A model generated the notes under the pieces. The model did no database searches and was not told the origin of the DNA. It saw nothing but the letters and a program-made list of their open reading frames with translations. Positions 11,068 through 19,981 of a DNA stretch of 52,723 bases are shown in pieces. The stretch's first letter is position 1. Every line of letters starts with the position of its first letter. Origin of the DNA: Bacillota bacterium (GTDB lineage Bacteria > Bacillota_I > Bacilli_A > Erysipelotrichales > Erysipelotrichaceae); assembly GCA_021847325.1 (NCBI GenBank), contig JAJZTY010000002.1, positions 1 to 52,723 on the forward strand, given 5' to 3'. The position numbers and the translations under genes were made by a program.

Positions 11068-11086
11068 AAAAGGCATTGATATGCCC
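11068..11086 (-). terminator. Intrinsic terminator of the CHR gene pair, abutting the IS right end
   Basis: Minus strand GGCAT-ATCA-ATGCC followed by TTTTTTT. Confidence 0.65.
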
Positions 11087-11087
11087 A

Positions 11088-11630
11088 TTAAACGATTGGT
11101 AAGATTAAACCCAATACTGCAGCAATTAAAATCAAAAGGATGGGTGTGATCTTTGTTTTAAACAAGATACCGAGTACAACAAAAAATAATCCGATCGACA
11201 CCCATTCAATTTTAAATGGTTCAAATTTGAATAATGTCACACTGACCATTTCATAGGCCGCATAGGCAATTAAAGCTGCGATCGTAGGCCGTATCCCATA
11301 AAAGATTTTTGTTATTAATGGATGATTTTTGAACTTCGTCAAGATGTTCGCAACCACCAACATAAATAATACACCCGTCGCCATGACAGCAATGCTTGCA
11401 AGGAATCCTCCAAAGATACCGCCTGCTTTGAAGCCAGCATAAGTGGCCATATTGATGCCAATCGGTCCTGGAGTTGATTCAGAAATGGCAATCATATCAA
11501 TCAAAGTTGCTTTATCAAACCAAGGATAACGCTCTGCTAAATTATAGAGAAAAGGTAAAGTTGCTAAACCTCCACCAACAGAGAATGTCCCAATGATGAA
11601 GAATTCAAATATCAGAATGAGATAGATCAT
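11088..11630 (-). CDS. Short-chain CHR family transporter subunit (chromate transporter domain), second of pair
   Basis: EFFIIGTFSVGGGLATLPFL...ISESTPGPIGINMATYAGFKAGG is the CHR domain signature; 180 aa. Confidence 0.88.
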   Translation of the reverse strand: MIYLILIFEFFIIGTFSVGGGLATLPFLYNLAERYPWFDKATLIDMIAISESTPGPIGINMATYAGFKAGGIFGGFLASIAVMATGVLFMLVVANILTKFKNHPLITKIFYGIRPTIAALIAYAAYEMVSVTLFKFEPFKIEWVSIGLFFVVLGILFKTKITPILLILIAAVLGLILPIV

Positions 11631-12169
11631 GCTTTGACCTCCGCTTTGGGTTTAAAGTAAATACCCACAACAGCTGAGAAGAGGATTAAAAATATCGGAT
11701 TGACGTGCACAAAAGTAATCAACACAAATGAGATTCCAAATAGAACCACCCCAATCCAATCGATGATGCCTTTTTTACCTAAAGTGTAAGCAGTATTGAC
11801 AATCAAAGCCGCAACCACGATTCGTATCATTTTGAACACATTCAATACTTGTGGGTATTGCATGAAACTTTCCAAGAAAAGCGCAATAATCGTAATGATC
11901 AGAATCGAAGGTAATGCTGATGCAAAACCAGCAACTAAGGCACCTTTCTTCTTGGCAACTTGATAACCTATTAAAGCAGAGGTATTGATGGCAATGATGC
12001 CCATACTGACTTGAGCTACGCCATAGTAATCCAGGAGTTGTTCCTGCGTGATCCAGTCCTTCTTTTCAATGATTTCTTTCTTCACGATCGGCAACATCGC
12101 ATAGCCACCACCAAAAGTGAATAGACCCACCCTAAAGAAGGTAACGAAGATTTCAACGAGTTGTTTCAT
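11627..12169 (-). CDS. Short-chain CHR family transporter subunit (chromate transporter domain), first of pair
   Basis: MKQLVEIFVTFFRVGLFTFGGGYAMLPIVKKEI...YGVAQVSMGIIAINTSALIGYQVAKKKG; 180 aa from ATG 12169; 4-bp overlap with the next CHR gene. Confidence 0.88.
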   Translation of the reverse strand: MKQLVEIFVTFFRVGLFTFGGGYAMLPIVKKEIIEKKDWITQEQLLDYYGVAQVSMGIIAINTSALIGYQVAKKKGALVAGFASALPSILIITIIALFLESFMQYPQVLNVFKMIRIVVAALIVNTAYTLGKKGIIDWIGVVLFGISFVLITFVHVNPIFLILFSAVVGIYFKPKAEVKA

Positions 12170-12179
12170 ACATCTCCTT

Positions 12180-13790
12180 CTAGTAACATGCGATATTGCT
12201 ATCGGTACGAGCCTCACAGCCGCCAACCAAAGTTCCGTTATCAAGGCGTACAATGATTTGACCACGTCCAAATAGGACTGAATTGTAGGTCATCTCAACT
12301 TGATGACCCTTATTGACCAATTGCTTAATAATTGCCGGATCGAAATTATGTTCAACTAAGAATTTCTTACCTTCCATCCATTGCCAGCGTGGCGCATCCA
12401 AGGCACTTTGTGGATTTAATTTGAAGTCAATCATATTCATCGCGACTTGGACATGACCTTGTGGTTGCATATAACCCCCCATGACACCAAATGGACCTAC
12501 AGCTTTGCCATCTTTCAGTAAGAATCCTGGAATGATGGTATGATACGTCTTCTTTCCACCTTCCAGCGCATTCACGTGACTTGCATCAAGACTGAAATCA
12601 CTGCCACGATTCTGTAAAGCGATTCCATCCACCACCATACCACTACCAAAGCCCATATAGTTGCTTTGAATGTAGGAGACCATATTCCCTTCCCCATCCG
12701 CTGTACACAGATAAACGGTACCGGATTGTGGAGGTTTCTTAGGTTCATACATTTTTGCAAAATCGTCAATTTCTCTTGATCTCTCTTCACCAAATTGAGG
12801 AGTAAGTAGATCTTGATAGTTCACACGCATTTTTGTAGGATCACTTACATGTTCTTTCGCATCCATAAAAGCCATTTTCATCGCTTCGAATTGCTTATGA
12901 TACGTATCCACATGTTCCTTATTATTAAAAGCAAAGTTGCGCAAAATATTCAACGCCAACAAGGCTGTGATGCCTTGTCCATTGGGCGGAATCTCACACA
13001 CATCATAACCACGATAATTAACAGATATGGGATCGACCCAGGATACGTCATAAGTACTCAAATCTTCTTTTGTAAAGAAACCTCCAAATTGATTGGACGA
13101 CTCAACGATACGATCCGCAATATCACCTTTGTAAAACGCTTCACTGTCAGATTCACCAATCAAACGCAAGCTCTTTGCGTGATGTGGTAATTTGACGATA
13201 TCACCAAATTCAGGCGTTTTCCCATCAAAGGAAAACGTATCAAACCACGCCTTAAAGGAAGGATCATCGCCCGCAATTTCTTTATAACGCTGATGTGCGT
13301 TTTTCCACATTTGAGCCAATACAGCCCCAACCGGAAAACCGTCTTCTGCGTAACGAATCGCTGGTTCAAGGCATTCAAGTAAACTTAGTTTCCCAAAACG
13401 CTTGTTTAAAGCTGACCAAGCTTTTGGAACACCAGGAACTGTCACAGGTGTCCATCCAAAAACAGGCATCTTATCAACACTTCCATGTTTATCCATAACA
13501 GCTTGGATATTGATGTTTTTAGGAGCTGGCCCTGAGCCATTCAAACCATGAAGTTTATCCTTCATCCATACGAGGGCAAATGCATCCCCCCCGATGCCAT
13601 TCGCTGTAGGTTCTACTACCGTCAAAGCGGCTGCTGTCGCAATCGCTGCATCTACGGCATTACCCCCTTTACGTAAAATTTCAAGTCCAGCTGCAGACGC
13701 GTGAGATGAACCCGTTGCAACCATGCCATTCTTTGCAACGACAACATTGCGTGTACTGGTATAAGGTAAATGTTGATATTCTAGTTTCAT
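12180..13790 (-). CDS. Gamma-glutamyltransferase family protein, no signal peptide (YwrD-like cytosolic type)
   Basis: VVAKNGMVATGSSHASAAGLEILRKGGNAVDAAIATAAALTVVEPTANGIGGDAF and MGGYMQPQGHVQVAMNMIDF motifs of GGT. Confidence 0.92.
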   Translation of the reverse strand: MKLEYQHLPYTSTRNVVVAKNGMVATGSSHASAAGLEILRKGGNAVDAAIATAAALTVVEPTANGIGGDAFALVWMKDKLHGLNGSGPAPKNINIQAVMDKHGSVDKMPVFGWTPVTVPGVPKAWSALNKRFGKLSLLECLEPAIRYAEDGFPVGAVLAQMWKNAHQRYKEIAGDDPSFKAWFDTFSFDGKTPEFGDIVKLPHHAKSLRLIGESDSEAFYKGDIADRIVESSNQFGGFFTKEDLSTYDVSWVDPISVNYRGYDVCEIPPNGQGITALLALNILRNFAFNNKEHVDTYHKQFEAMKMAFMDAKEHVSDPTKMRVNYQDLLTPQFGEERSREIDDFAKMYEPKKPPQSGTVYLCTADGEGNMVSYIQSNYMGFGSGMVVDGIALQNRGSDFSLDASHVNALEGGKKTYHTIIPGFLLKDGKAVGPFGVMGGYMQPQGHVQVAMNMIDFKLNPQSALDAPRWQWMEGKKFLVEHNFDPAIIKQLVNKGHQVEMTYNSVLFGRGQIIVRLDNGTLVGGCEARTDSNIACY

Positions 13791-15400
13791 GCTTTTACGT
13801 TCTCCTCAAATAAGTGGCATGCGACAAAATGATTTGGTTTTGCTTCATGATAAATTGGTTTCTCAGTTTTACAAACATCCATCGCAAATTTACAACGTGT
13901 ATGGAATGGACATCCCTTCGGTTGATTGATTGGACTTGGAACTTCGCCCTGTATGGTATCACGTTTTATTTCATCTTGTATCCTTGGACGAGGTACAGCT
14001 TCCAAGAGTGATTGGGTGTACGGATGTAGAGGTTCATTAAACAAGGTCTTACTGTCTGCGAGCTCACAAGCACTGCCAAGATACATGACAAGAATCCGAT
14101 CACAGAAATGTTTAACGACACCTAAGTCGTGCGTAATGAAAAAATATGTCAATTTAAACTCATCTGAAAGATTATTTAAGAGCTGTAAGATCTGAGCTTG
14201 AACGGAGACATCCAAAGCGGATACTGCCTCATCTAAAACTACAAAATTCGTATTCAATGCAATCGCACGTGCGATTCCAACACGTTGTTTTTGACCACCA
14301 CTTAAAGCATGTGGATACGTGTCATAATACTCAGCTTTCAAACCCACTTTCTCGAGCAAAGCAATCGTCTTTTCCTGACGCACTTCTTTCGAATATTTTG
14401 TATTGATTTTGAAGACTTCTTCAATGGCACTTCCGATAGATTGACGCGGGTCCAATGAGGCTGCAGGATCTTGGAAAATCATCTGCATTTCTCTACGAAT
14501 GGGTTTCATCTCAGAAGAAGATAATTTCGCCAAATTCAAACCAGTTTCATAATTCCCATCCAGCTTCTGTTGGTACTTAGGATCAAGGGTTTGTTCGGTA
14601 ATGGGAAGATAATCTTTACCCTTATAGTTCTGATACGTTTGCTTCTTGATGGTTTTTACCTGCAATCGATATTCATCCAGTTTTGCATCCAATTTAACCA
14701 ATTGTTGCTTCAGCTCTTCTGCTTCCTTTAGCTTGCTGCGATTTGCAGTTTGTTTCTCTACCTCAATCCATTTCTTTTGCGTCTTCGCATCAAGAACTTT
14801 TCGTTCTTTTAAAAGCTGATGAACTTTTTCAGAGATTTTTTGCGCCTCCGCATATTGTTTTTGAATCACTTCAAGGTGTGAACTCAAAATTAAAGAGCCA
14901 ATCGTGCGACTTCCCTCACGTAACTGCCGTGAAGCATTTTTTCTAAGCTCTTTCGAATCATACTGCAGTTTGTCAATCTTTCGACTCAACTGATCATAGC
15001 GTTTTGTGTCTTTTTCACTGCCCAAGACATCTACGCTATCTCTTTGAAGAAATAGATTCTCAATTTCGCGATCTATTTTTAGAGATGCTTGATAAAAGTC
15101 TCTAGCCTTCTTCTGATAAGTTACTAAATTTTGAATCTCTTTGTTCATGTAATCCGGATTCACATCTTCAACAGATTTCCCGTGGTAAACCGTAGATCCG
15201 CTTGTTTGCTTATGTAATTGTAAAAGAACTCGACCTAAGGTTGATTTACCACAACCAGATTCACCAACCACACCGAATTTTTCTCCTTCATAAATTTTGA
15301 AACTGATATCATTCAGTGCCTTAAGTTGAACATTCCGTTTAATTGGAAAGATTTTCTTCAGCTTGCGTACTTCTAGAAGCACTTTACGTTCTTCACTCAT
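13787..15400 (-). CDS. Oligopeptide ABC transporter ATP-binding protein (OppF/DppF-like) with a large internal insertion
   Basis: Walker A GESGCGKST, MIFQDPAASLDPR, SGGQKQRVGIARA, oligopeptide C-terminal CPFHTRC. About 210 extra residues between Walker A and the Q-loop. Confidence 0.88.
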   Translation of the reverse strand: MSEERKVLLEVRKLKKIFPIKRNVQLKALNDISFKIYEGEKFGVVGESGCGKSTLGRVLLQLHKQTSGSTVYHGKSVEDVNPDYMNKEIQNLVTYQKKARDFYQASLKIDREIENLFLQRDSVDVLGSEKDTKRYDQLSRKIDKLQYDSKELRKNASRQLREGSRTIGSLILSSHLEVIQKQYAEAQKISEKVHQLLKERKVLDAKTQKKWIEVEKQTANRSKLKEAEELKQQLVKLDAKLDEYRLQVKTIKKQTYQNYKGKDYLPITEQTLDPKYQQKLDGNYETGLNLAKLSSSEMKPIRREMQMIFQDPAASLDPRQSIGSAIEEVFKINTKYSKEVRQEKTIALLEKVGLKAEYYDTYPHALSGGQKQRVGIARAIALNTNFVVLDEAVSALDVSVQAQILQLLNNLSDEFKLTYFFITHDLGVVKHFCDRILVMYLGSACELADSKTLFNEPLHPYTQSLLEAVPRPRIQDEIKRDTIQGEVPSPINQPKGCPFHTRCKFAMDVCKTEKPIYHEAKPNHFVACHLFEENVKA

Positions 15401-16373
15401 GTGCATATTCCTCTTCTACCTTAAAACAAGCAACTCGATGATGATTGTCATATTCCAATTCACTGGGCACTTCACTACGACACCGATCCATCGCAAATGG
15501 ACAACGAGGATGAAAGCGACAGCCTTTGATATCATCCGTCAACAAAGGGAATGTGCCTGGTATCGGTTTGATTTCAAAGTGATCACTGTCCACATTGGGG
15601 ACAGCATTCATTAATCCAATCGTATACGGATGCTTAGGGTTGTTGAATAGATCCTCAACAGATGCTTCTTCTACTTTACGACCAGCATACAATACAATGA
15701 CACGATCGGCGATTTCAGCCACGACACCTAAGTCGTGGGTAATAAAAAGAATCCCTGCGTCAATGTCCTTCTTTAATTTGTTCATTAAATTTAAAACTTG
15801 TTTTTGGATGGTCACATCCAATGCCGTTGTGGGTTCATCCGCAATCAACAACTTCGGTTTGACAGAGATGACCATGGCAATCATGACACGTTGACGCAAT
15901 CCTCCACTTAATTGAAATGGATATTGCTTTAAACGTTCTTTTGGATTGGATATACCAACAACATTAAGATAATGAATGGCGATCTCAGTCGCATTCTTTT
16001 TATCCACATTACGATGTAACATAATGTTTTCCGTCAACTGATAACCAATCGTTAAGAGTGGATTCAATGCCGTCATGGGTTCTTGAAAAATCATTCCCAT
16101 GTCACGCCCTCTAAATGCATTGCGTTCTTTTTTATTTAATTTTGTAAGTTCTATCTCATTGAGTTTGATAGAACCTGAAACCACTTCTCCATTATTGGGT
16201 AATAAATCCATGATGGCCAAAGTGGTGACACTTTTCCCACAACCACTCTCACCTACGATGCACACTGTTTCGCCTTGGTTCACGTAGAAAGATAAATCAC
16301 GGATGACCGGATAGGGTTTTCCGGCAATCGTAAAGTGGGTCACGAGTTGATTGATGTCAAGTACTTTGGCCAT
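15393..16373 (-). CDS. Oligopeptide ABC transporter ATP-binding protein (OppD/DppD-like)
   Basis: GESGCGKSV, GMIFQEPMTALNPL, SGGLRQRVMIAMV, GCRFHPRCPFAMDRC. Confidence 0.92.
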   Translation of the reverse strand: MAKVLDINQLVTHFTIAGKPYPVIRDLSFYVNQGETVCIVGESGCGKSVTTLAIMDLLPNNGEVVSGSIKLNEIELTKLNKKERNAFRGRDMGMIFQEPMTALNPLLTIGYQLTENIMLHRNVDKKNATEIAIHYLNVVGISNPKERLKQYPFQLSGGLRQRVMIAMVISVKPKLLIADEPTTALDVTIQKQVLNLMNKLKKDIDAGILFITHDLGVVAEIADRVIVLYAGRKVEEASVEDLFNNPKHPYTIGLMNAVPNVDSDHFEIKPIPGTFPLLTDDIKGCRFHPRCPFAMDRCRSEVPSELEYDNHHRVACFKVEEEYAHE

Positions 16374-16391
16374 ATGAATTCTCCTTTTATG

Positions 16392-17933
16392 TTATTCTGT
16401 TACACTCATTTGATTGACATAGAATAACGCACCTGGATCGAGTTCCACGTTCGTCAATCGCTTGTTTGCACCATAGATCAAGAATGTGTTATACAACGGC
16501 ACGACAGCCGCATCTTCCAATATCATTTCATTCGCTGCTTCCAAAGCTTGAATACGGGTATCCAAATCAATGGTGGTCTTGCTTTGGAGCACTAAAGCTT
16601 CAAACTCAGGATTTGCATATTTGATACGATTTGCACCCGCACTTGTGAAGTTTGGTTCAAGCAATTCAGAACCATCACCTGTGACATTTGCCCAAGTAAA
16701 GATACCAATGGCATAGCGATCATCTTTCGTAGCTTCTGTCAGATAAGTCGCAAATTCTTGTGCATCAATCACAACATTGGTGAACCCTACATCTTTCAGA
16801 TTACTTTGAATCATTTCAGCCAACGCTACCAAAGTTGGGTTGTTTTGGGTTAAGAAGACAATTTCTTCATCCCCACATCCACATGCCGCAACCAATTCTT
16901 TCGCTTTTTCAGGATCAAATGGATAACCGAAGTTCTCTGCTTCTTCGGTATAGCCAAGAACACGTGGACCTACAAGACTTCGTGAGAAGACCGCATAGCC
17001 ATCTAGAGATTCAACCCATGCTTCACGATCGATCGCATAAGCAATAGCTTGTCGAACACTCTTGTCGTAGGTGATTTCATTGGATGAAACCGTGGTACGC
17101 ATGCCTAAGTATGTGATTCCTGCACCTTCTTTGGTGTACAGGTTCACATTACTCATCGCTTCGACGCGACCGATTTGATCTACAGGAATCGTTGCGATAA
17201 AATCAGCTTCGCCTGTTTCCAAACGTGCAATGGCTGTCGCAGGTTCGGTAACGATGGTGATCACTAAGTCTTTGATATTAGATAGTTCTCCCCAGTAGTC
17301 TTCATTGCGTGTTAAGACAACCTCACTTCCAGATGTATAACTGACAAATTTATAAGGACCTGTTCCAACTGGATTGATCATCAAGTCTTGTGCGGTATCC
17401 GCTTGTTCGGAGATGATCGCGGAGTTCGTATGTGCCAGTTTCGCTAATAAAACACCATCTGGATACTTCAATTTCAACTCAACTGTATAAGGATCAACGA
17501 CCGTTACCGTTTCAATCGAAGCCGCGATTGATGCACGTGCTGATCCATATTCAGGATTCTTAATGCTTTCCAAGGTGTACTTGACATCATCAGCAGTCAG
17601 TTCTTTGCCATCATGGAATTTAACACCTTCATTTAAAGTAATCGTACAAGTTAAACCATCTTCTGAACAAACAGGGAAATCCTTAGCAAGTAATGGATAA
17701 TAACCAGAACCATCCATTTCACGTTTATACAAGGACTCATAGATTTGCGAGTTGATAGATGACGATGCGGAGTCATTGGTTTTCAATGGTGAAAAGCCAG
17801 ATGGAATCGCTGTGATGATCACATTGATCTTCGCATCTTCAACAGCCACTGGTGCTACAGGGGCATCACTCCCACATGCAGTGAGCACTAAAGCAAAGAC
17901 TAAACTTAGAATTAATTTTTTGATTGTCTTCAT
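16392..17933 (-). CDS. Family 5 (peptide/nickel) extracellular solute-binding lipoprotein
   Basis: Lipobox LVLTAC; WVKFHDGKELTADDVKYTLESI-type SBP_bac_5 motif and VGTGPYKFVSY. Confidence 0.9.
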   Translation of the reverse strand: MKTIKKLILSLVFALVLTACGSDAPVAPVAVEDAKINVIITAIPSGFSPLKTNDSASSSINSQIYESLYKREMDGSGYYPLLAKDFPVCSEDGLTCTITLNEGVKFHDGKELTADDVKYTLESIKNPEYGSARASIAASIETVTVVDPYTVELKLKYPDGVLLAKLAHTNSAIISEQADTAQDLMINPVGTGPYKFVSYTSGSEVVLTRNEDYWGELSNIKDLVITIVTEPATAIARLETGEADFIATIPVDQIGRVEAMSNVNLYTKEGAGITYLGMRTTVSSNEITYDKSVRQAIAYAIDREAWVESLDGYAVFSRSLVGPRVLGYTEEAENFGYPFDPEKAKELVAACGCGDEEIVFLTQNNPTLVALAEMIQSNLKDVGFTNVVIDAQEFATYLTEATKDDRYAIGIFTWANVTGDGSELLEPNFTSAGANRIKYANPEFEALVLQSKTTIDLDTRIQALEAANEMILEDAAVVPLYNTFLIYGANKRLTNVELDPGALFYVNQMSVTE

Positions 17934-17945
17934 TTCTTTCTCCTT

Positions 17946-18824
17946 TTAAGCATTTTCTTTTAAACTCGGATCCAAGACATCCCTCAGCTTGTCTCCGACG
18001 ATGTTGAAGCTGATGACGGTTATCATCACCACAACCCCTGGGATAATTATTAAACTTGGTTGCTTCCACATATAATCGCGGGCTGTCGCGATCATTGCCC
18101 CCCACTCCGGATTGGGCGGTGGCGAACCAAGACCAAGGAAACTTAAGGTCGCAATCGACATGATCGAACTTGCGAGACGCATCGTCGATACGACGATGAT
18201 GACTGGTAAACTATTTTTTAAAATGTGAAGAAATAGAATTCTGAAATCACTCGCTCCCAAGGAGCGTACAGCCGTGACGTAGTCTTCTTCTTTAAGTGAC
18301 AAAACCTTCCCTCGCACCATCCGTGCAAAGCCCGGAATTGACCATACACTGATTGCAATCATTGCATTTGTTGTACTCGCTCCCAACATGGCCACAATCA
18401 ACATGGCCAAGAGGATACCTGGAAAAGTAAAGAGAAGATCCATGAAGCGCATGATGATGTTATCTAATTGTTTATAATAGCCCGCTAACAAACCTAGTGT
18501 TACCCCAAAAATCAAACCAATGAAGGTAGATACAAAGCCTACCCATAACGAGATACGTCCGCCATAAAGGAGTCTCGTCAAGACATCTCGTCCCAAATGA
18601 TCGGTTCCTAAGTAATACCCCTCTACATATCCTTCACTCGCCCAGAAACCAGGTGCTAGTTTTAAGGCGATATTGGTTTCTAGAGGATCATGCGGTGTCA
18701 AGTAAGGAGCAATCAGCACAATTAATATCTCTAATATCAGAAAGAAGAATGCAACGGTTGCCAGTTTATTTTTAAGAAGGTTTGTAAATGCTTTGACCAA
18801 CCAGTTTTCTTTACGTTTTCGCAT
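17946..18824 (-). CDS. Peptide ABC transporter permease (OppC/DppC-like)
   Basis: LGTDHLGRDVLTRLLYGGRISLWVGF and AVRSLGASDFRILFLHILKNSLPVIIV. Confidence 0.93.
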   Translation of the reverse strand: MRKRKENWLVKAFTNLLKNKLATVAFFFLILEILIVLIAPYLTPHDPLETNIALKLAPGFWASEGYVEGYYLGTDHLGRDVLTRLLYGGRISLWVGFVSTFIGLIFGVTLGLLAGYYKQLDNIIMRFMDLLFTFPGILLAMLIVAMLGASTTNAMIAISVWSIPGFARMVRGKVLSLKEEDYVTAVRSLGASDFRILFLHILKNSLPVIIVVSTMRLASSIMSIATLSFLGLGSPPPNPEWGAMIATARDYMWKQPSLIIIPGVVVMITVISFNIVGDKLRDVLDPSLKENA

Positions 18825-18833
18825 ATGCCACCT

Positions 18834-19778
18834 CTACTCGTACGATATCCGTGGATCTACAACCACATACAACAAATCTACCAAGAGATTCACAAAAACA
18901 AAGAAGAATGCAATGACCAACACCGTACTCTGCACAGCAGGATAATTACGCATATTTATTGATGTGAGTAAGTAGGTACCAATACCATTGATTACAAAGA
19001 CTTGTTCCGTGACAATTGCTCCACCCAATAAACCACCGAAGCTGGTCCCAAAGATCGTCAGAATCGGAATCAAAGCGTTACGTAAGGCATGTATCACAAC
19101 AATCGTGCTGTACTTCAGCCCTTTGGAACGTGCTGTTCGGATGTAATCTGACTGCATGACATCCAACATAGCACTTCTGCCCACGCGCATGAAACTTGCC
19201 GCAACGCTCATTCCTAAGGCTATTGAAGGTAGGATGGCTTGTTTGAAACCCAAACTTGTCCAGAAAGGTTCTGTCATACCACCTGTAGGCAACCAACGAA
19301 GCACAACACTGAATAAGAGAATCAACATCGAACCTAACCAGAAGTTCGGGACCGATATCCCTGCTAAGGATGTGGTTGAAATCAAATTATCCAACCATGA
19401 ATCCTTTTTGATGGCAGATAGGATTCCTGCAGGAATTCCAATGATCACCGCCACCAACATCGATGTAAACGCTAGATTCAGAGTATGCGGTAAGCGAACG
19501 ATGATTTCATTCAGTACCGGTTGTCGTGTCACCAAAGATGTACCGAGATTCCCTTGAATTAGATTCGTGAAATAGATCCAATATTGCACTAGGAAAGGTT
19601 TATCCAAACCTAAAAAAACGCGTACACGCTCAATGTCATCCGGTGTCGCATTCGCTCCAGCAACTAACTCAGCTGGATCTCCAGGCGCTAAATAGAGACT
19701 CGCAAAAATGATGAACGAGATCCCAATTAACAGAATGACAATGTTGCCTATACGCTTCAGAACATACCTTAACATAAT
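18834..19778 (-). CDS. Peptide ABC transporter permease (OppB/DppB-like)
   Basis: MLRYVLKRIGNIVILLIGISFIIF...LAPGDPAELVAG...TARSKGLKYSTIVVIHALRNALIPILTIFG. Confidence 0.93.
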   Translation of the reverse strand: MMLRYVLKRIGNIVILLIGISFIIFASLYLAPGDPAELVAGANATPDDIERVRVFLGLDKPFLVQYWIYFTNLIQGNLGTSLVTRQPVLNEIIVRLPHTLNLAFTSMLVAVIIGIPAGILSAIKKDSWLDNLISTTSLAGISVPNFWLGSMLILLFSVVLRWLPTGGMTEPFWTSLGFKQAILPSIALGMSVAASFMRVGRSAMLDVMQSDYIRTARSKGLKYSTIVVIHALRNALIPILTIFGTSFGGLLGGAIVTEQVFVINGIGTYLLTSINMRNYPAVQSTVLVIAFFFVFVNLLVDLLYVVVDPRISYE

Positions 19779-19799
19779 GCCCACCTTTACTATTGCACT

Positions 19800-19828
19800 A
19801 TTATGTTCAATTTTTTCATAACTGTCAA
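19800..19828 (-). promoter_or_regulatory. Strong sigma-A-type promoter for the opp-ggt-CHR operon
   Basis: Minus strand TTGACA (19823-19828), 17-nt spacer, CATAAT (19800-19805). Confidence 0.7.
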
Positions 19829-19981
19829 TAACATTTTCACAAATATTACACTATTTACATACACTTACATTAAGTTGTTACATTTCTTCCATTTATATGT
19901 CTCTATCTGTTTTAGAAACAAAGCTAAAAAAGTGACGAAGATAAATCTTCGCCATCTTGAAAAATAATGAAAACATAATCC

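Larger units (their letters stand above)
9406..11070 (+). mobile_element. IS91-family insertion sequence, copy 1 (1665 bp)
   Basis: Sequence from TAAAAAAGTGACGAAG to AGATAAAAAA recurs at 19925-21589 (constant offset 10519) and contains an IS91-type transposase. All ORFs in both copies have identical translations. Confidence 0.93.

Noticed and set aside
12572-13498. Several 67-125 aa ORFs overlapping ggt
   Set aside because: Alternate-frame or antisense shadows of a convincing gamma-glutamyltransferase.
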